Positions 36,168 through 45,343 are shown, numbered from the stretch's first letter. The stretch: DNA of 64,000 nt from Nodosilinea nodulosa PCC 7104 (GCF_000309385.1 NZ_JH976537.1:4265984-4329983), one strand, 5' to 3'. Notes: a model not told the origin generated them from the sequence alone. Program-made: numbers and translations.

Positions 36168-36647
36168 ATGCCCTACGAAAACATCAGCGCCACCGTTTCA
36201 GACCAGGCCATGGGCGAGATCAAAGGCGCGATCGCCCTCATTCAAGACCACCTCCCCTTCCTCATCACCCTCACCCCCGACGAACGCCGCAAGCGCTTCA
36301 AAATGGGCGACAAAAGCCTCGCCTTTGTCCGCAACAGCGTCACCGCCACCCAAAACAACCCCGACATCGTCCCCAGCACCTTCGACATCGCCGAGTTTAA
36401 CCGCGACTACCACCTCACCGTCGCCCTCAGCGAAGTACTGGGTCTGCTAGAGCAGCTCACCGAAACCGTCGACGACACCCTGCTCGCCGTCGGCAGCGAA
36501 TCGATGGCGAGCAGCCTGCTCGTCTACGACTACGCCAAAACCGCCGCCCGCCACTCCCCCGGCCTCAAAAGCGTGGCCGACCAGCTGGGCGAACGCTTCA
36601 AAGCCCTGGGCAAGCGCCGCAGCAAAGCCAGCGACGCAGCCGCATAA
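36168..36647 (+). CDS. Uncharacterised helical protein
   Basis: The 159-residue protein appears all-helical and charged, with KGAIALIQDHLPFLITLTPD and HLTVALSEVLGLLEQLTETV as likely helices. Its basic C-terminus is KALGKRRSKASDAAA. I do not assign a family. AAGGAG at about 36151-36156 precedes ATG 36168. GC content returns to the genome norm here, so it marks the end of the AT-rich island. A perfect hairpin follows its stop. Confidence 0.6.
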   Translation: MPYENISATVSDQAMGEIKGAIALIQDHLPFLITLTPDERRKRFKMGDKSLAFVRNSVTATQNNPDIVPSTFDIAEFNRDYHLTVALSEVLGLLEQLTETVDDTLLAVGSESMASSLLVYDYAKTAARHSPGLKSVADQLGERFKALGKRRSKASDAAA

Positions 36648-36668
36648 ACCAATTCAGCCGCATAAATA

Positions 36669-36708
36669 CAGTCGAGGGGGATGGCTAGCGGGCCATCCCC
36701 CTCGACTG
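36669..36708 (+). terminator. Perfect 17-bp hairpin
   Basis: CAGTCGAGGGGGATGGC (36669-36685) and GCCATCCCCCTCGACTG (36692-36708) are exact complements with a 6-nt loop. There is little T-run after it, so it may be a stabilising 3' structure or a factor-assisted terminator for the gene at 36168. Confidence 0.6.
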
Positions 36709-36848
36709 CGTTTCAGGACAGTATTGACCAGAAAGACAAAGGAAACGCCGAGCGTAACCAAGGGTTCGCGATCGCCCCACGGCAACTATGCGACTATGGG
36801 TTTGGCCCCTTGTTGCCAGGGCCAGTTCGTTTCTGCCAGATCTACCCG

Positions 36849-37508
36849 ATGCTGCCCACCTTCCAAGCCGCCTATCAGTACGCGATCGACAACAGCGATC
36901 GCCTCCTCACCGCCCTACAACAGCACCTGCTGCTGGTGGCGGTGCCCCTGGCGATCGGGCTGGTGGTGGGGTTGCCCCTGGGGCTGTGGAGCGCGCGATC
37001 GCGCCTGATCTCCACCGTCATGCTCAACAGCTTCAACGCGCTGCGGGTCATCCCCAGCCTGGCGGTGCTGTTTTTGGCCGTTCCGGTGCTGGGGCTGAGC
37101 TTCTGGTCGGCGGTGCTGGCCCTCACGCTGCTGGTGATGCCGCCGATTCTCATCAGCACCGACGTGGCCTTTCGCAACATCAGCCCCGCCATTCGCGAGG
37201 CGGCCACGGGCATGGGCATGCCCCCGGTTGACATTCTCAAAACCGTCGAAATTCCCCTGGCGCTGCCGGTGATCATTGCGGGCATCAAAACCGCCACGGT
37301 GGAGGTGATCGCCAGCGCTACCCTGGCTGCCTTTGTGGGCGCAGGCGGGCTGGGAGCCTTTATCGTGCTGGGCTTTGCCGCCTACGACCCGGCAATTTTG
37401 CTGGTGGGGGCGGTGCCCGTGGCGCTGCTGGCGCTGCTGGCGGAGGTGGGGCTGAGCGCGGTGCAGCGAGCCGCGCAGGCTCCGGGGGTGCGATCGGCGC
37501 AGGGTTGA
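36849..37508 (+). CDS. ABC transporter permease, glycine betaine/choline type
   Basis: This 219-residue permease belongs to the OpuC/ProW-like group. It has five or six helices, starting NSDRLLTALQQHLLLVAVPL, and the docking loop REAATGMGMPPVDILKTVEI. GAGGLGAFIVLGFAAYDPAI is the conserved C-terminal loop of osmoprotectant permeases. The open frame extends upstream, but ATG 36849 (MLPTFQAAYQYAI) gives the normal start. No ATPase or binding protein is adjacent, so its partners lie outside the window. Confidence 0.85.
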   Translation: MLPTFQAAYQYAIDNSDRLLTALQQHLLLVAVPLAIGLVVGLPLGLWSARSRLISTVMLNSFNALRVIPSLAVLFLAVPVLGLSFWSAVLALTLLVMPPILISTDVAFRNISPAIREAATGMGMPPVDILKTVEIPLALPVIIAGIKTATVEVIASATLAAFVGAGGLGAFIVLGFAAYDPAILLVGAVPVALLALLAEVGLSAVQRAAQAPGVRSAQG

Positions 37509-37584
37509 CTCGGCGTTATGGATTTAGTCTGTCAATCAGGCGTATCTCGTCATCAGTCCGTTTGCGCTGGAGCTGTTGGGTTTC

Positions 37585-37616
37585 GCTTCGCTCAACACCA
37601 ACCTACGGCGGCATAA
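37585..37616. repeat. Short dispersed repeat, TTGGGTTTCGCTTCGCTCAA type
   Basis: GTTGGGTTTCGCTTCGCTCA and the adjoining ACACCAACCTACGG form a sequence that recurs across cyanobacterial intergenic DNA (recalled, not searched). It can form a small stem (GTTGGGTT with AACACCAAC). Only one copy is seen in this window. Confidence 0.4.
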
Positions 37617-37652
37617 GGGGTTTAAGGGTTCTGTCAGGTAACCAGATCGGTG

Positions 37653-37672
37653 CCTTGGGCGATCGCCCAAGG
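37653..37672. promoter_or_regulatory. 20-bp perfect palindrome centred on HIP1
   Basis: CCTTGGGCGATCGCCCAAGG is a perfect 20-bp palindrome with GCGATCGC at its centre. It lies 9 bp beyond the uvrB stop and could be a simple hairpin or a protein site. HIP1 itself is very common in the window, so the extended symmetry may be chance. Confidence 0.4.
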
Positions 37673-37680
37673 ATAATGCC

Positions 37681-39684
37681 CTACGATCGCTTGCCCAAAA
37701 GCTGGTCGCGCAGAGATTTGATGCGATCGCGAAATTTAGCCGCCTCCTCAAAGTCGAGGTTTTTGGCGGCCTCTTTCATCTGCTTTTCAAACTGGCCAAT
37801 CAGCTCGGGAATTTCCTCCAGGGGCAGCTCTTCTTTGTGCTCGTAGACCTCCTCTAGCTCGTGGGCATTGAGGCGGCGCGAGACCTCTAGGAACGACAAA
37901 ATCGAGTTGCTGTTGCGGCGAATGATGGAGGTCGGCGTAATGCCGTGGGCCTCGTTGTAGGCGGTTTGGATGGCGCGGCGGCGCTCGGTTTCGCTGATCG
38001 CCTTGGCCATGCTGTCGGTCAAATTGTCGCCGTAGAGAATGGCCTGGCCGCGAATATGGCGGGCGGCGCGGCCAATGGTTTGAATTAGCGAGCGTTCTGC
38101 CCGCAAGAATCCTTCCTTATCGGCATCCAAAATCGCCACCAAAGAAACCTCCGGCAGGTCTAGCCCCTCCCGCAGCAGGTTGACCCCCACCAGCACGTCG
38201 TACAGCCCTTCGCGCAAATCCTGAATAATCTCAATCCGCTCAATGGAGTGAATCTCGGAGTGCAGGTAGCGCACCCGTACGCCGTGCTCCTCAAAGTACT
38301 CGGTCAAATCTTCGGCCATGCGCTTGGTCAGGGTGGTAATCAGCACCCGCTCCTGCTTGGCGGCTCGCTCTCGCACTTCCCCCAGCAGGTCGTCGATTTG
38401 CCCTTCGGTGGGGCGCACAAAGATTTCGGGGTCGAGCACCCCGGTGGGGCGAATGATCTGCTCGACCACCTTGCTGCCGGAGATCTCCATCTCCCAGCTG
38501 CCGGGGGTGGCCGAGACAAAGATGCACTGGTTCACCTTTTCCCAAAATTCTTCGGCCTTCAGCGGGCGGTTGTCGGCGGCGCTGGGCAGGCGAAAGCCGT
38601 GGTCGATCAGCACCATCTTACGGCTGCGATCGCCGTTGTACATGGCGTGAATCTGCGGAATGGTGACGTGGGACTCGTCGATGACTAGCAGCCAGTCTTT
38701 GGGAAAGTAATCTAGCAGGCACTCCGGCGGCGACCCGGCCTGGCGTCCGGCCAGATGGCGGGCGTAGTTTTCCACGCCGTTGCAGTAGCCCACCTCGCGG
38801 ATCATCTCCAGGTCGTAGCGGGTGCGCTGCTCCAGCCTTTGGGCCTCCAGCAGTTTGCCCTCTTTCTCTAGCTCGGCTAAACGCTCTTGCAGTTCGTCTT
38901 TAATCGCCTGACAGGCCTCTTCGATGCGATCGTCGGGGGTGACAAAGTGCTTGGCCGGGTAAATGCTCACCCCATCCATGCTTTGCAGCGTGGCCCCGGT
39001 GATCGGGTCTACGTAGCGCACGGCGTCGATTTCGTCGCCAAAAAACTCAATGCGAATGATCCGATCTTCGTAGGCGGGGCCGATCTCCAGCACGTCGCCC
39101 TTGACCCGAAACTTGCCCCGGCCCAGATCCAGGTCATTGCGCGCGTACTGAATCGAGGCCAAATCTCGCAGCACCTGGCGCTGGTTCACCTCCATGCCCA
39201 CCTTCAGCGGAATCGAGGCCTTCAGGTACTCCGACGGAATGCCCAGACCGTAGATGCAGCTGATCGAGGCGACCACAATTACATCCTTGCGCTCGAACAG
39301 GGAGCGGGTGGCCGAGTGCCGCAGCATGTCGATCTCGTCGTTGATCGAGGCGGTTTTGGCGATGTAGGTGTCGGTGGTGGGAATGTAGGCCTCGGGCTGG
39401 TAGTAGTCGTAGTAGCTAATGAAATATTCCACCGCGTTGTCGGGGAAAAACTCGCGCAGCTCGTTGCACAGCTGCGCCGCCAGGGTTTTGTTGTGGGCCA
39501 GCACCAGGGTGGGCTTGCCAATGTTGTCGATCACGCGGGCGATAGTGTGGGTTTTGCCCGTGCCCGTGGCCCCCAGCAGGGTTTGGTACTTGGTGTTGTC
39601 TTGCAGAAATTGGGTTAGGCCTGCGATCGCCTTGGGTTGGTCGCCCGTGGGTTCGAAGGGAGCCTGGATATCGAAGTCGCCCAT
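37681..39684 (-). CDS. uvrB: Excinuclease ABC subunit B
   Basis: UvrB is the damage-verifying helicase of nucleotide excision repair. The 667-residue protein has Walker A GATGTGKT at 38-45, SCIYGLG and DESHVTIPQ motifs, helicase motif VSATPGSWE, and motif VI (QTIGRAARH). The C-terminal UVR motif [20 protein letters not shown] binds UvrC. It starts at ATG 39684 ([20 protein letters not shown]), the family start. It is a stand-alone gene. Confidence 0.96.
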   Translation of the reverse strand: MGDFDIQAPFEPTGDQPKAIAGLTQFLQDNTKYQTLLGATGTGKTHTIARVIDNIGKPTLVLAHNKTLAAQLCNELREFFPDNAVEYFISYYDYYQPEAYIPTTDTYIAKTASINDEIDMLRHSATRSLFERKDVIVVASISCIYGLGIPSEYLKASIPLKVGMEVNQRQVLRDLASIQYARNDLDLGRGKFRVKGDVLEIGPAYEDRIIRIEFFGDEIDAVRYVDPITGATLQSMDGVSIYPAKHFVTPDDRIEEACQAIKDELQERLAELEKEGKLLEAQRLEQRTRYDLEMIREVGYCNGVENYARHLAGRQAGSPPECLLDYFPKDWLLVIDESHVTIPQIHAMYNGDRSRKMVLIDHGFRLPSAADNRPLKAEEFWEKVNQCIFVSATPGSWEMEISGSKVVEQIIRPTGVLDPEIFVRPTEGQIDDLLGEVRERAAKQERVLITTLTKRMAEDLTEYFEEHGVRVRYLHSEIHSIERIEIIQDLREGLYDVLVGVNLLREGLDLPEVSLVAILDADKEGFLRAERSLIQTIGRAARHIRGQAILYGDNLTDSMAKAISETERRRAIQTAYNEAHGITPTSIIRRNSNSILSFLEVSRRLNAHELEEVYEHKEELPLEEIPELIGQFEKQMKEAAKNLDFEEAAKFRDRIKSLRDQLLGKRS

Positions 39685-39841
39685 AGGTCAACGGTACAAA
39701 GACACTATATACGTTTCTTCATGATGACTGATTTTGCCCCCGATGGTGGTTATGTCGGTAACCTAAGCTGCGCCGAAAAAACTGGGGAGCGCTGCCCCCA
39801 ACGCCGCGGCAGCGTCTCAACCCTGAGCGGCTGGCGTCGAT

Positions 39842-41845
39842 TTATTTCGGTGCTTGACTCAGCAGCGAGGCAAAGGCGCTGTGAGCCTCGGGACTGCCGA
39901 CTACCAGCAGGCGATCGCCCCCTGCCATCGCCATCTCTCCGGTGGGGTGGCGGTGCAGGTGCTTTTGCCGCTCGATCGCCATCACCGTCGCGCCGCTCCG
40001 GCGGCGAATATCGGTTTCGGCCAGGGTGGCCCCCGCCAGCGGTGAGTCGGGCGGCAGCTCATACCAGCGGCGCAGCAGCCCCTCGATCGCCGCTTCGAGA
40101 TCGATCGCCCCCCAGTACTCAGAGCGCTCGGGCAAAATGTCGCGGTAGCGGCGGGTGCGGTAGCGGTTCACCACCTGCTGCACCTCAAAGGTCGAGTCGC
40201 CCAGGTTCAGCAGCAGGTGCGCCCCCATTTCCAGCGAGGCCTCAAACTCGGGCTGCACCACCTCCTGGGCCCCGAGCTGGTAGAGGGTATCGATTTCGGC
40301 GTCGTTGTGGGCGCGCACGGTGATATCCAGCTCTGGGGCCAGGCTCAGCGCCCGGTTTAGCGTCAGGCGGGTGGCCATTGGGTCGGGCAGGGCGATCGCC
40401 ATGGCCTTGGCCTGGGGCAGCCGCGCTTTTTCCAGCAGCAGGGGGCTGGCGGCATCGCCAAACAGGTAGGGAATGTTGCGATCGCGCAGGGATTGCAGCA
40501 CCGCCTCGTTGTTGTCGATCACCAGAATTTTGTAGCCCTGAAAGTACAGCATCCGCATCAGGGTGTGCCCCACCCGGCCGCAGCCCACCACCACCACGTG
40601 GCCCACCAGGTCTTCCTCTGGCCCCACCAGGCGGGGCGACTGGCTCAGCTGCAAGAACTGGTTCACCCAGGGCATGCGCTCCAGCGCCGCCAGCAGGTGG
40701 GGCGTCGCCCGCAGCAAAAACGGCGTCAGCAGCAGCGTGGCCGCCGTGGTGCCCACCGTCAGCCCGTAGAGGCGGGGCGAAAACAGCCCCGCCTGCTGGG
40801 CCACCCCCGCCAGCACAAAGGAAAACTCGCCAATCTGGTTAATGCCCAGGCCCACGGCCAGCGCCGTTTTGAGCGAGTAGCCAAACAGCGTCACCACTCC
40901 GGTGGCAATCACCGCCTTGCCCACCATGGCCACAGCCACCAGCCCCAGCAAAATCCAGCCGTTGGCCAGCAAAAAGGCCGGGTCGATCAAAATGCCAATG
41001 GAGGCAAAAAACAGCGTTGCAAACACGTCGCGCATGGGCAGCATGCGATCGAGGGCGTGGTCGGCATACTCCACGTTGGAAATCATTAGCCCCGCCACAA
41101 ATGCGCCCATCTCAATGCCCAGGCCCAGCGCCGAGGTGAGCAGGGCAATGCCCAGACACAGCACCAAAATGCCCAGCAAAAACAGCTCCTGGGAGCCGCT
41201 GCGGGCCAGCAGCCGCACCACTGGGGGCACCAGCCACTTGCCCGCCAAAATGGCGCAACCCAAAAACAGCAGGGCCTTGAGCACCGCCGCCGCCAGGGCT
41301 AACCCAATCACGTTGGTGGGTTCGGTGAGGGCGGGCAAAATCGCCAGCATGAGGCCTACCCCCAGGTCTTGCACCACCAGAATGGCCAGCATGATCTGGC
41401 CGTGGTTGGTCTGCATCTCGTTGCGTTCGATCAGGCTTTTGAGCACCACCGCCGTGGACGACAGCGACAGCACCGCGCCCAAAAACACCGCCGTCGGAAT
41501 CGTCTCGACCCAGCCGGTCAGGTAGGCGAGGCTGCCCCCCAGCGCAATGGTCAGGATCATCTGTAGGGAACCGCCGCCCAGGGCGATCGCGCGCATGCGC
41601 AGCAGGTCTTTGAGCGAAAACTCAATGCCCAGGGCAAACAGCAGCAGCGCCACGCCAATGTTGGCCAGCACCTCAATGTCGCCTTCCAGGGTGATGAAGC
41701 CCAACCCTGCCGGGCCAATCAGCATGCCGCCCAGCAAATACCCCAGCAGCACCGGCTGCTTCAGGCGGCTGGCCAGATACCCACCCACCGTGGCGGCCCC
41801 CAGCACCGTCACCATTTCGACAATTAGCGTCAACTCTTCAGCCAT
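39842..41845 (-). CDS. KefB-type cation:proton antiporter with TrkA domains
   Basis: The ~667-residue protein is a monovalent cation:proton antiporter-2 protein. About 12 helices (residues ~5-400) include LLGYLLGGMLIGPAGLGF and LLLFALGIEFSL. A TrkA-N nucleotide-binding domain follows (HVVVVGCGRVGHTLMRMLYF), and a TrkA-C domain lies at the end. It probably moves K+ or Na+ out in exchange for H+ under regulation by NAD(H) or ligand binding. The start is ATG 41845 (MAEELTLIVEMVTVLGAATV); an upstream in-frame ATG at 41932 is less likely. No glutathione-regulatory KefG partner is seen. Confidence 0.93.
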   Translation of the reverse strand: MAEELTLIVEMVTVLGAATVGGYLASRLKQPVLLGYLLGGMLIGPAGLGFITLEGDIEVLANIGVALLLFALGIEFSLKDLLRMRAIALGGGSLQMILTIALGGSLAYLTGWVETIPTAVFLGAVLSLSSTAVVLKSLIERNEMQTNHGQIMLAILVVQDLGVGLMLAILPALTEPTNVIGLALAAAVLKALLFLGCAILAGKWLVPPVVRLLARSGSQELFLLGILVLCLGIALLTSALGLGIEMGAFVAGLMISNVEYADHALDRMLPMRDVFATLFFASIGILIDPAFLLANGWILLGLVAVAMVGKAVIATGVVTLFGYSLKTALAVGLGINQIGEFSFVLAGVAQQAGLFSPRLYGLTVGTTAATLLLTPFLLRATPHLLAALERMPWVNQFLQLSQSPRLVGPEEDLVGHVVVVGCGRVGHTLMRMLYFQGYKILVIDNNEAVLQSLRDRNIPYLFGDAASPLLLEKARLPQAKAMAIALPDPMATRLTLNRALSLAPELDITVRAHNDAEIDTLYQLGAQEVVQPEFEASLEMGAHLLLNLGDSTFEVQQVVNRYRTRRYRDILPERSEYWGAIDLEAAIEGLLRRWYELPPDSPLAGATLAETDIRRRSGATVMAIERQKHLHRHPTGEMAMAGGDRLLVVGSPEAHSAFASLLSQAPK

Positions 41846-41962
41846 TGGGGTTGTCTGCCAGAGGGGGAATAGGGCGTTTGGGATAGGCTGCGATCGCTTT
41901 GCTGCCACTATTTTGACCCAACCCTCAGCCAAAGCCAGGCTTTAGAGCAGAATGCTTTGAGC

Positions 41963-42089
41963 GACCAAGCCAGTAGACTGCGGCACAAGTGTGACGACGA
42001 CTGTCAATCGCGAGGGAGCAGGGGAGCTAGGGAGCCAAGTGAGCTGGAATAGTCGGCCTATTTCGGCCTTCGAGCACTATTGACCAAGC
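41963..42089 (+). repeat. Dispersed ~105-bp element, copy 4, with 8-bp direct repeats
   Basis: The element body is 41971-42081 (111 bp): CAGTAGACTGCGGCACAAGT at the start and CCTTCGAGCACTATT at the end. It has two GGGGAGC-like heptamers in the middle. GACCAAGC occurs at both borders (41963-41970 and 42082-42089), the clearest target-site duplication of the four copies. The element has no open frame. Confidence 0.8.
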
Positions 42090-42192
42090 TAGCGACCCAG
42101 TAAAGCGGCTGCTTGATCGAAGGGGCGATCGCGGGGGATGCCCGGATGCCGCCAGCGATCGCCCCTGGATCTCAGGCTATGATCGTCTCGCT

Positions 42193-42582
42193 ATGGCTCA
42201 AGAGGCGTTCATGATTCTCGACCACGTGGGCTTCTATGTCAGCGACTTTGACGCTAGCAAAGCGTTCTATCTACAGGCCCTTCAGCCGCTGGGTATTGGC
42301 GTCATTGCCGAAGGCGAAGGCTGGGCGATGATCGGCAAAGATGGCAAAGGTCAGTTTTGGTTTGGCTCCTTTGGCAGCAGCCCCGGCCCTATTCACCTGG
42401 CCTTTGCCGCCGAAAATCGCGATCAGGTGCGGCAGTTTTACGACGCTGCGATCGCCGCAGGCGGCCAAGATAACGGCGCCCCCGGCATTCGAGAGCAGTA
42501 CCACCCCAACTACTACGGCGCCTTTGTGATCGGGCCAGATGGCCACAACATCGAGGCCGTCTGCCATCGGGCCTCGGCCTAG
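42193..42582 (+). CDS. VOC/glyoxalase-fold protein
   Basis: The 129-residue protein has the vicinal-oxygen-chelate fold (PF00903). MILDHVGFYVSDFDASKAFY opens the first beta-alpha-beta-beta module, and IHLAFAAENRDQVRQFYDAA with YYGAFVIGPDGHNIEAVCH forms the second. Its members include lactoylglutathione lyases and dioxygenases; the activity is unknown. It starts at ATG 42193, or 42211 for the family-typical MILDHV. It lies convergent with the trans-sulfuration gene. Confidence 0.88.
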   Translation: MAQEAFMILDHVGFYVSDFDASKAFYLQALQPLGIGVIAEGEGWAMIGKDGKGQFWFGSFGSSPGPIHLAFAAENRDQVRQFYDAAIAAGGQDNGAPGIREQYHPNYYGAFVIGPDGHNIEAVCHRASA

Positions 42583-42606
42583 AGCCTGTGTCTACCCGAT
42601 CAGCAT

Positions 42607-43746
42607 TTAACCCTTGAGGGCCTGGTCGAGGTCGGCCATCAAATCGTCCACCTGCTCCAGGCCAATCGAGAGGCGCAGCAGGTTGGGGGCGGTTGTGGTT
42701 CCTTTTTCAATCGAGGCGCGGTGCTCTACGGTGCTGTGGGGGCTGCCAAAGCTGGTGGCGCGGGCAATCAGGCGGGTTTTGGCGGCGACCCCCATGGCGG
42801 TGTCTTGGTCGCCCTTGACCAAAAACGAGAGCAGACCGCCATAGCCCATCATCTGCTGCTGGGCAATGGCATGTCCGGGGTGATCGGGCAGGCCGGGGTA
42901 GAGCACCCGCTCGATCGCGGGGTGCTGGGCCAGCCAGGTGGCGATCGCCTGGGCCGCCTGGGCCTGGGCGCGCACCCGCAGGGGCAGGGTTTGCAATCCG
43001 CGCAGGGTGAGCCAGCAGTCGAAGGGGGAGGGCACCACCCCGCCGATGGTTTGAATCGTTCTCAGCTGCTCAAACAGCGGGTTTAGCTCGCGGGTGACTA
43101 CCGCGCCGCCAATCACATCGCCGTGGCCCGCCAGATACTTGGTGGTGGCGTGGATGACGAAATCGGCCCCCAGATCGAGCGGGGTTTGCAGGATTGGAGA
43201 TGCGATCGTGTTGTCGCAGGCCAGGTAGGCGTTGGCCTGGTGGGCCAGATCGGCCACGGCTTGAATATCGGTCACCGCCAGCTGCGGGTTCGACGGCGTT
43301 TCAATCAGCACCAGGCGGGTGTTGGGGCGCAGCACCTTGGCCATCGCCGCCAGATCGGTGGTATCCACTAGGGTGTAGCTCAGCCCCCAGGGGGCAAAAA
43401 TGTTGCTCAGCATCTGCTGCACGCCAAAGTAAACGCTCTGGGGTGCAATCACGTGGTCCTCGGGGCCGAGGGCTTGCAGCAGGCTAAAGGTGGCGGCAGA
43501 CCCGGAGCCAAAGGTGGCGGTTTCTGTGCCTTGCTCCAGGGCCGTCAGGGCGGTTTCGAGGGCGTCGCGGTTGGGGTTGCCGCTGCGGCCATAGACGTAG
43601 CCCTTGGGATAGCTGCCGTCGCCGTCGCGCTCAAAGGTGGTCGAGAGATGAATCGGTGGGGTAAGCGCTCCAGTGCTGGGGTCAATGGCCCTGCCGCTGT
43701 GGACAGCCTGGGTATCGGCGGAGAAAGGCATGGCTTCGGGAGACAT
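42607..43746 (-). CDS. Trans-sulfuration enzyme (cystathionine gamma-synthase/lyase family)
   Basis: This Cys/Met-metabolism PLP enzyme (PF01053) of about 379 residues has GSGSAATFSLLQAL, LIETPSNPQLAVTDI, and the PLP lysine K203 in HATTKYLAGHGDVIGG. The substrate-specific residues cannot be judged by eye; MetB, MetC and gamma-lyase are all possible. The start may be ATG 43746 (MSPEAMPFSADTQ) or 43731 (MPFSADTQAVHSG); the frame remains open to 43860, where it lies divergent with the pilD region. Confidence 0.88.
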   Translation of the reverse strand: MSPEAMPFSADTQAVHSGRAIDPSTGALTPPIHLSTTFERDGDGSYPKGYVYGRSGNPNRDALETALTALEQGTETATFGSGSAATFSLLQALGPEDHVIAPQSVYFGVQQMLSNIFAPWGLSYTLVDTTDLAAMAKVLRPNTRLVLIETPSNPQLAVTDIQAVADLAHQANAYLACDNTIASPILQTPLDLGADFVIHATTKYLAGHGDVIGGAVVTRELNPLFEQLRTIQTIGGVVPSPFDCWLTLRGLQTLPLRVRAQAQAAQAIATWLAQHPAIERVLYPGLPDHPGHAIAQQQMMGYGGLLSFLVKGDQDTAMGVAAKTRLIARATSFGSPHSTVEHRASIEKGTTTAPNLLRLSIGLEQVDDLMADLDQALKG

Positions 43747-43849
43747 AAAATGGTGGGGAATGACGTTCTCCTGATTGTAGGAGCGATTTTTCAAAGGCAT
43801 TGTCCCAGGCGATTCTCGCTCAGGAAGGCTTCGCCAACGCACCCAACCC

Positions 43850-43943
43850 CGCTCCCCCATCTGGGCACCCTAACCCTATCCCCCCCTCCACCCACCTACT
43901 CATCCACTCCCTCACCCCTCCACCCCCCACCCCTCACCCCCCC
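43850..43943 (+). repeat. C-rich tract before pilD
   Basis: CTCCCCCATC, CCTATCCCCCCCTCCAC and CACCCCTCCACCCC-type units run directly up to the ATG at 43944. As at 25435 and 27335, it is open in the gene's frame, so longer proteins could be mis-called. Confidence 0.6.
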
Positions 43944-44756
43944 ATGGACGCCCTCATCACCTCCGCCCTTGTCTTCCTCTTCGGCTCTGCTGTGGGCAGC
44001 TTTCTCAACGTGGTGATCTACCGGGTTCCGGCGGGGCTGTCGCTGCTGCACCCCCCCTCGCGCTGCCCTACCTGCCACACGCAGCTTAAACCCCACGACA
44101 ACGTGCCGGTGCTGGGCTGGCTGTGGCTCAAGGGGCGCTGCCGCTACTGCCGTACCCCGATCTCGCCCCGCTATCCGCTGATTGAGGCCTTTACCGGGGC
44201 GCTATTTTTGGCGACGTTTTGGCTGTTTGGGCCGAGCTGGCCAACGGTGGGCTACTGGCTTTTGCTGAGCTGGCTGGTGGCCCTCACCTTTATCGACATC
44301 GATACGCTGACTCTGCCCAACGTGCTCACCGGGTCGGGGCTGCTGCTGGGGCTGGCGGTTAAGGCCGCTCTGCCGCTGTTGCAGGGAGACCCCTGGCCCA
44401 GTCCGATTCAGGGACTGGTGGGCGGCATTCTCGGCGCGGTTTTGGGCATCTGGCTGTTTGATTTAATTACGCTGTTTGCCTCGGCGGCCCTGGGGCAGAC
44501 GGCCATGGGCGGCGGCGATGCCAAACTGGCGGCCCTGCTGGGGGCCTGGCTGGGCTGGCAGGGGGTATTGCTGAGCGGTTTTTTGGCCTGCGTGGTGGGG
44601 GCGGTGGTGGGTGGCGGCGCGATCGCCCTGAAACTGATCAGCCGCCGTCAGCCCATGCCGTTCGGGCCATTTTTGGCGATCGGTGCCCTGATCACGGTGT
44701 TCTGGGGCGAGGCAATTATTGGAGCCTACCGGGCCTTGTTTTTCCCGACCCTATAA
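43944..44756 (+). CDS. pilD: Prepilin peptidase
   Basis: PilD cleaves and N-methylates type IV prepilins at the inner membrane; cyanobacteria use these pili for motility and DNA uptake. The 270-residue protein has the Cys4 zinc motif C41/C44 and C66/C69 (CPTC, CRYC). The catalytic acids sit in FIDIDTLTLPN (D118/D120) and GGGDAKLAALLG (D192). About seven helices follow. The ATG at 43944 (MDALITSALVFLFGSAVGSF) is chosen over the C-rich upstream frame. No pilin genes are nearby. Confidence 0.94.
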   Translation: MDALITSALVFLFGSAVGSFLNVVIYRVPAGLSLLHPPSRCPTCHTQLKPHDNVPVLGWLWLKGRCRYCRTPISPRYPLIEAFTGALFLATFWLFGPSWPTVGYWLLLSWLVALTFIDIDTLTLPNVLTGSGLLLGLAVKAALPLLQGDPWPSPIQGLVGGILGAVLGIWLFDLITLFASAALGQTAMGGGDAKLAALLGAWLGWQGVLLSGFLACVVGAVVGGGAIALKLISRRQPMPFGPFLAIGALITVFWGEAIIGAYRALFFPTL

Positions 44757-44807
44757 TCGCCTCAGAGTATGTTCAGGGCCTCTCTCATAGAATGGGGTAA
44801 AGAAACG

Positions 44808-44885
44808 ATGTCAGCTGCTATTACAGAGGCAATTACAACGCTGGCAGAGGCAGAGCAACGCTATCCCTTGGCAACGGCGATTGCT
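44808..44885 (+). pseudogene. Possible gene remnant, restriction-subunit-like N-terminus
   Basis: The 26-codon stretch MSAAITEAITTLAEAEQRYP matches, from memory, the N-terminus of a cyanobacterial type I restriction R-subunit-like family (SAAITEAITTLxEAExRF). It then runs into DNA that is antisense to the monooxygenase gene, so the rest is gone. This is weak evidence from one short match. Confidence 0.35.
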
Positions 44886-45182
44886 TCACATCACCAGGTT
44901 GTACCACTGGATGTCTGGGGGATGATCGACCAGTTCAGGAATTTCGCGCATGAACTCGTCCATGTAGCCCGAACGGTAGTGAGTCTGAAAGGCGGCCTCG
45001 TCTTGCCACTGGCCGATGGTGACAAACTCGCCAGGATTGGAGTGCCCCTGCAACAGCTCGTATTGCAGGCAGCCGGGGTTTTCGCGGGCGAGTTCGGCAA
45101 CTTCCATCAGCAGTGCTTTCAGCGCGGCTTCCTGCCCAGCTCTGGCTATAACTTTGGCAATGGTGCGAATGCTACCGTTCAC
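44886..45182 (-). CDS. Antibiotic biosynthesis monooxygenase-domain protein
   Basis: The 98-residue ABM-fold protein (PF03992) resembles YgiN/LsrG. The N-terminus NGSIRTIAKVIARAGQEAAL is the first strand and helix; ENPGCLQYELLQG and FVTIGQWQDEAAFQTHY are the family landmarks. Members act on quinones or small metabolites, or only bind them. GTG 45182 is chosen because AGGAG lies about 9 bp upstream. The upstream in-frame ATG would add 43 residues unrelated to the fold. Confidence 0.85.
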   Translation of the reverse strand: MNGSIRTIAKVIARAGQEAALKALLMEVAELARENPGCLQYELLQGHSNPGEFVTIGQWQDEAAFQTHYRSGYMDEFMREIPELVDHPPDIQWYNLVM

Positions 45183-45343
45183 GGCTGGTCTCCTGATAGC
45201 TCTGGCCTTCCCGCTGTCTTGACCAGACGCACGGGGGTGACCCATGATCTGTGGGAGCGGCCCTAGGCAAGGGCGAACTCCTTTTGGAGAGACTCCGCCA
45301 TTACCGCCCAACCTGAGCCAACCATACGTCTAGATCGCTCATC

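Noticed and set aside
44769-45266. 165-codon plus-strand frame
   Set aside because: Most of it is antisense to the ABM-fold gene, which has a good ribosome site and family match. Only the first 26 codons may be a remnant.
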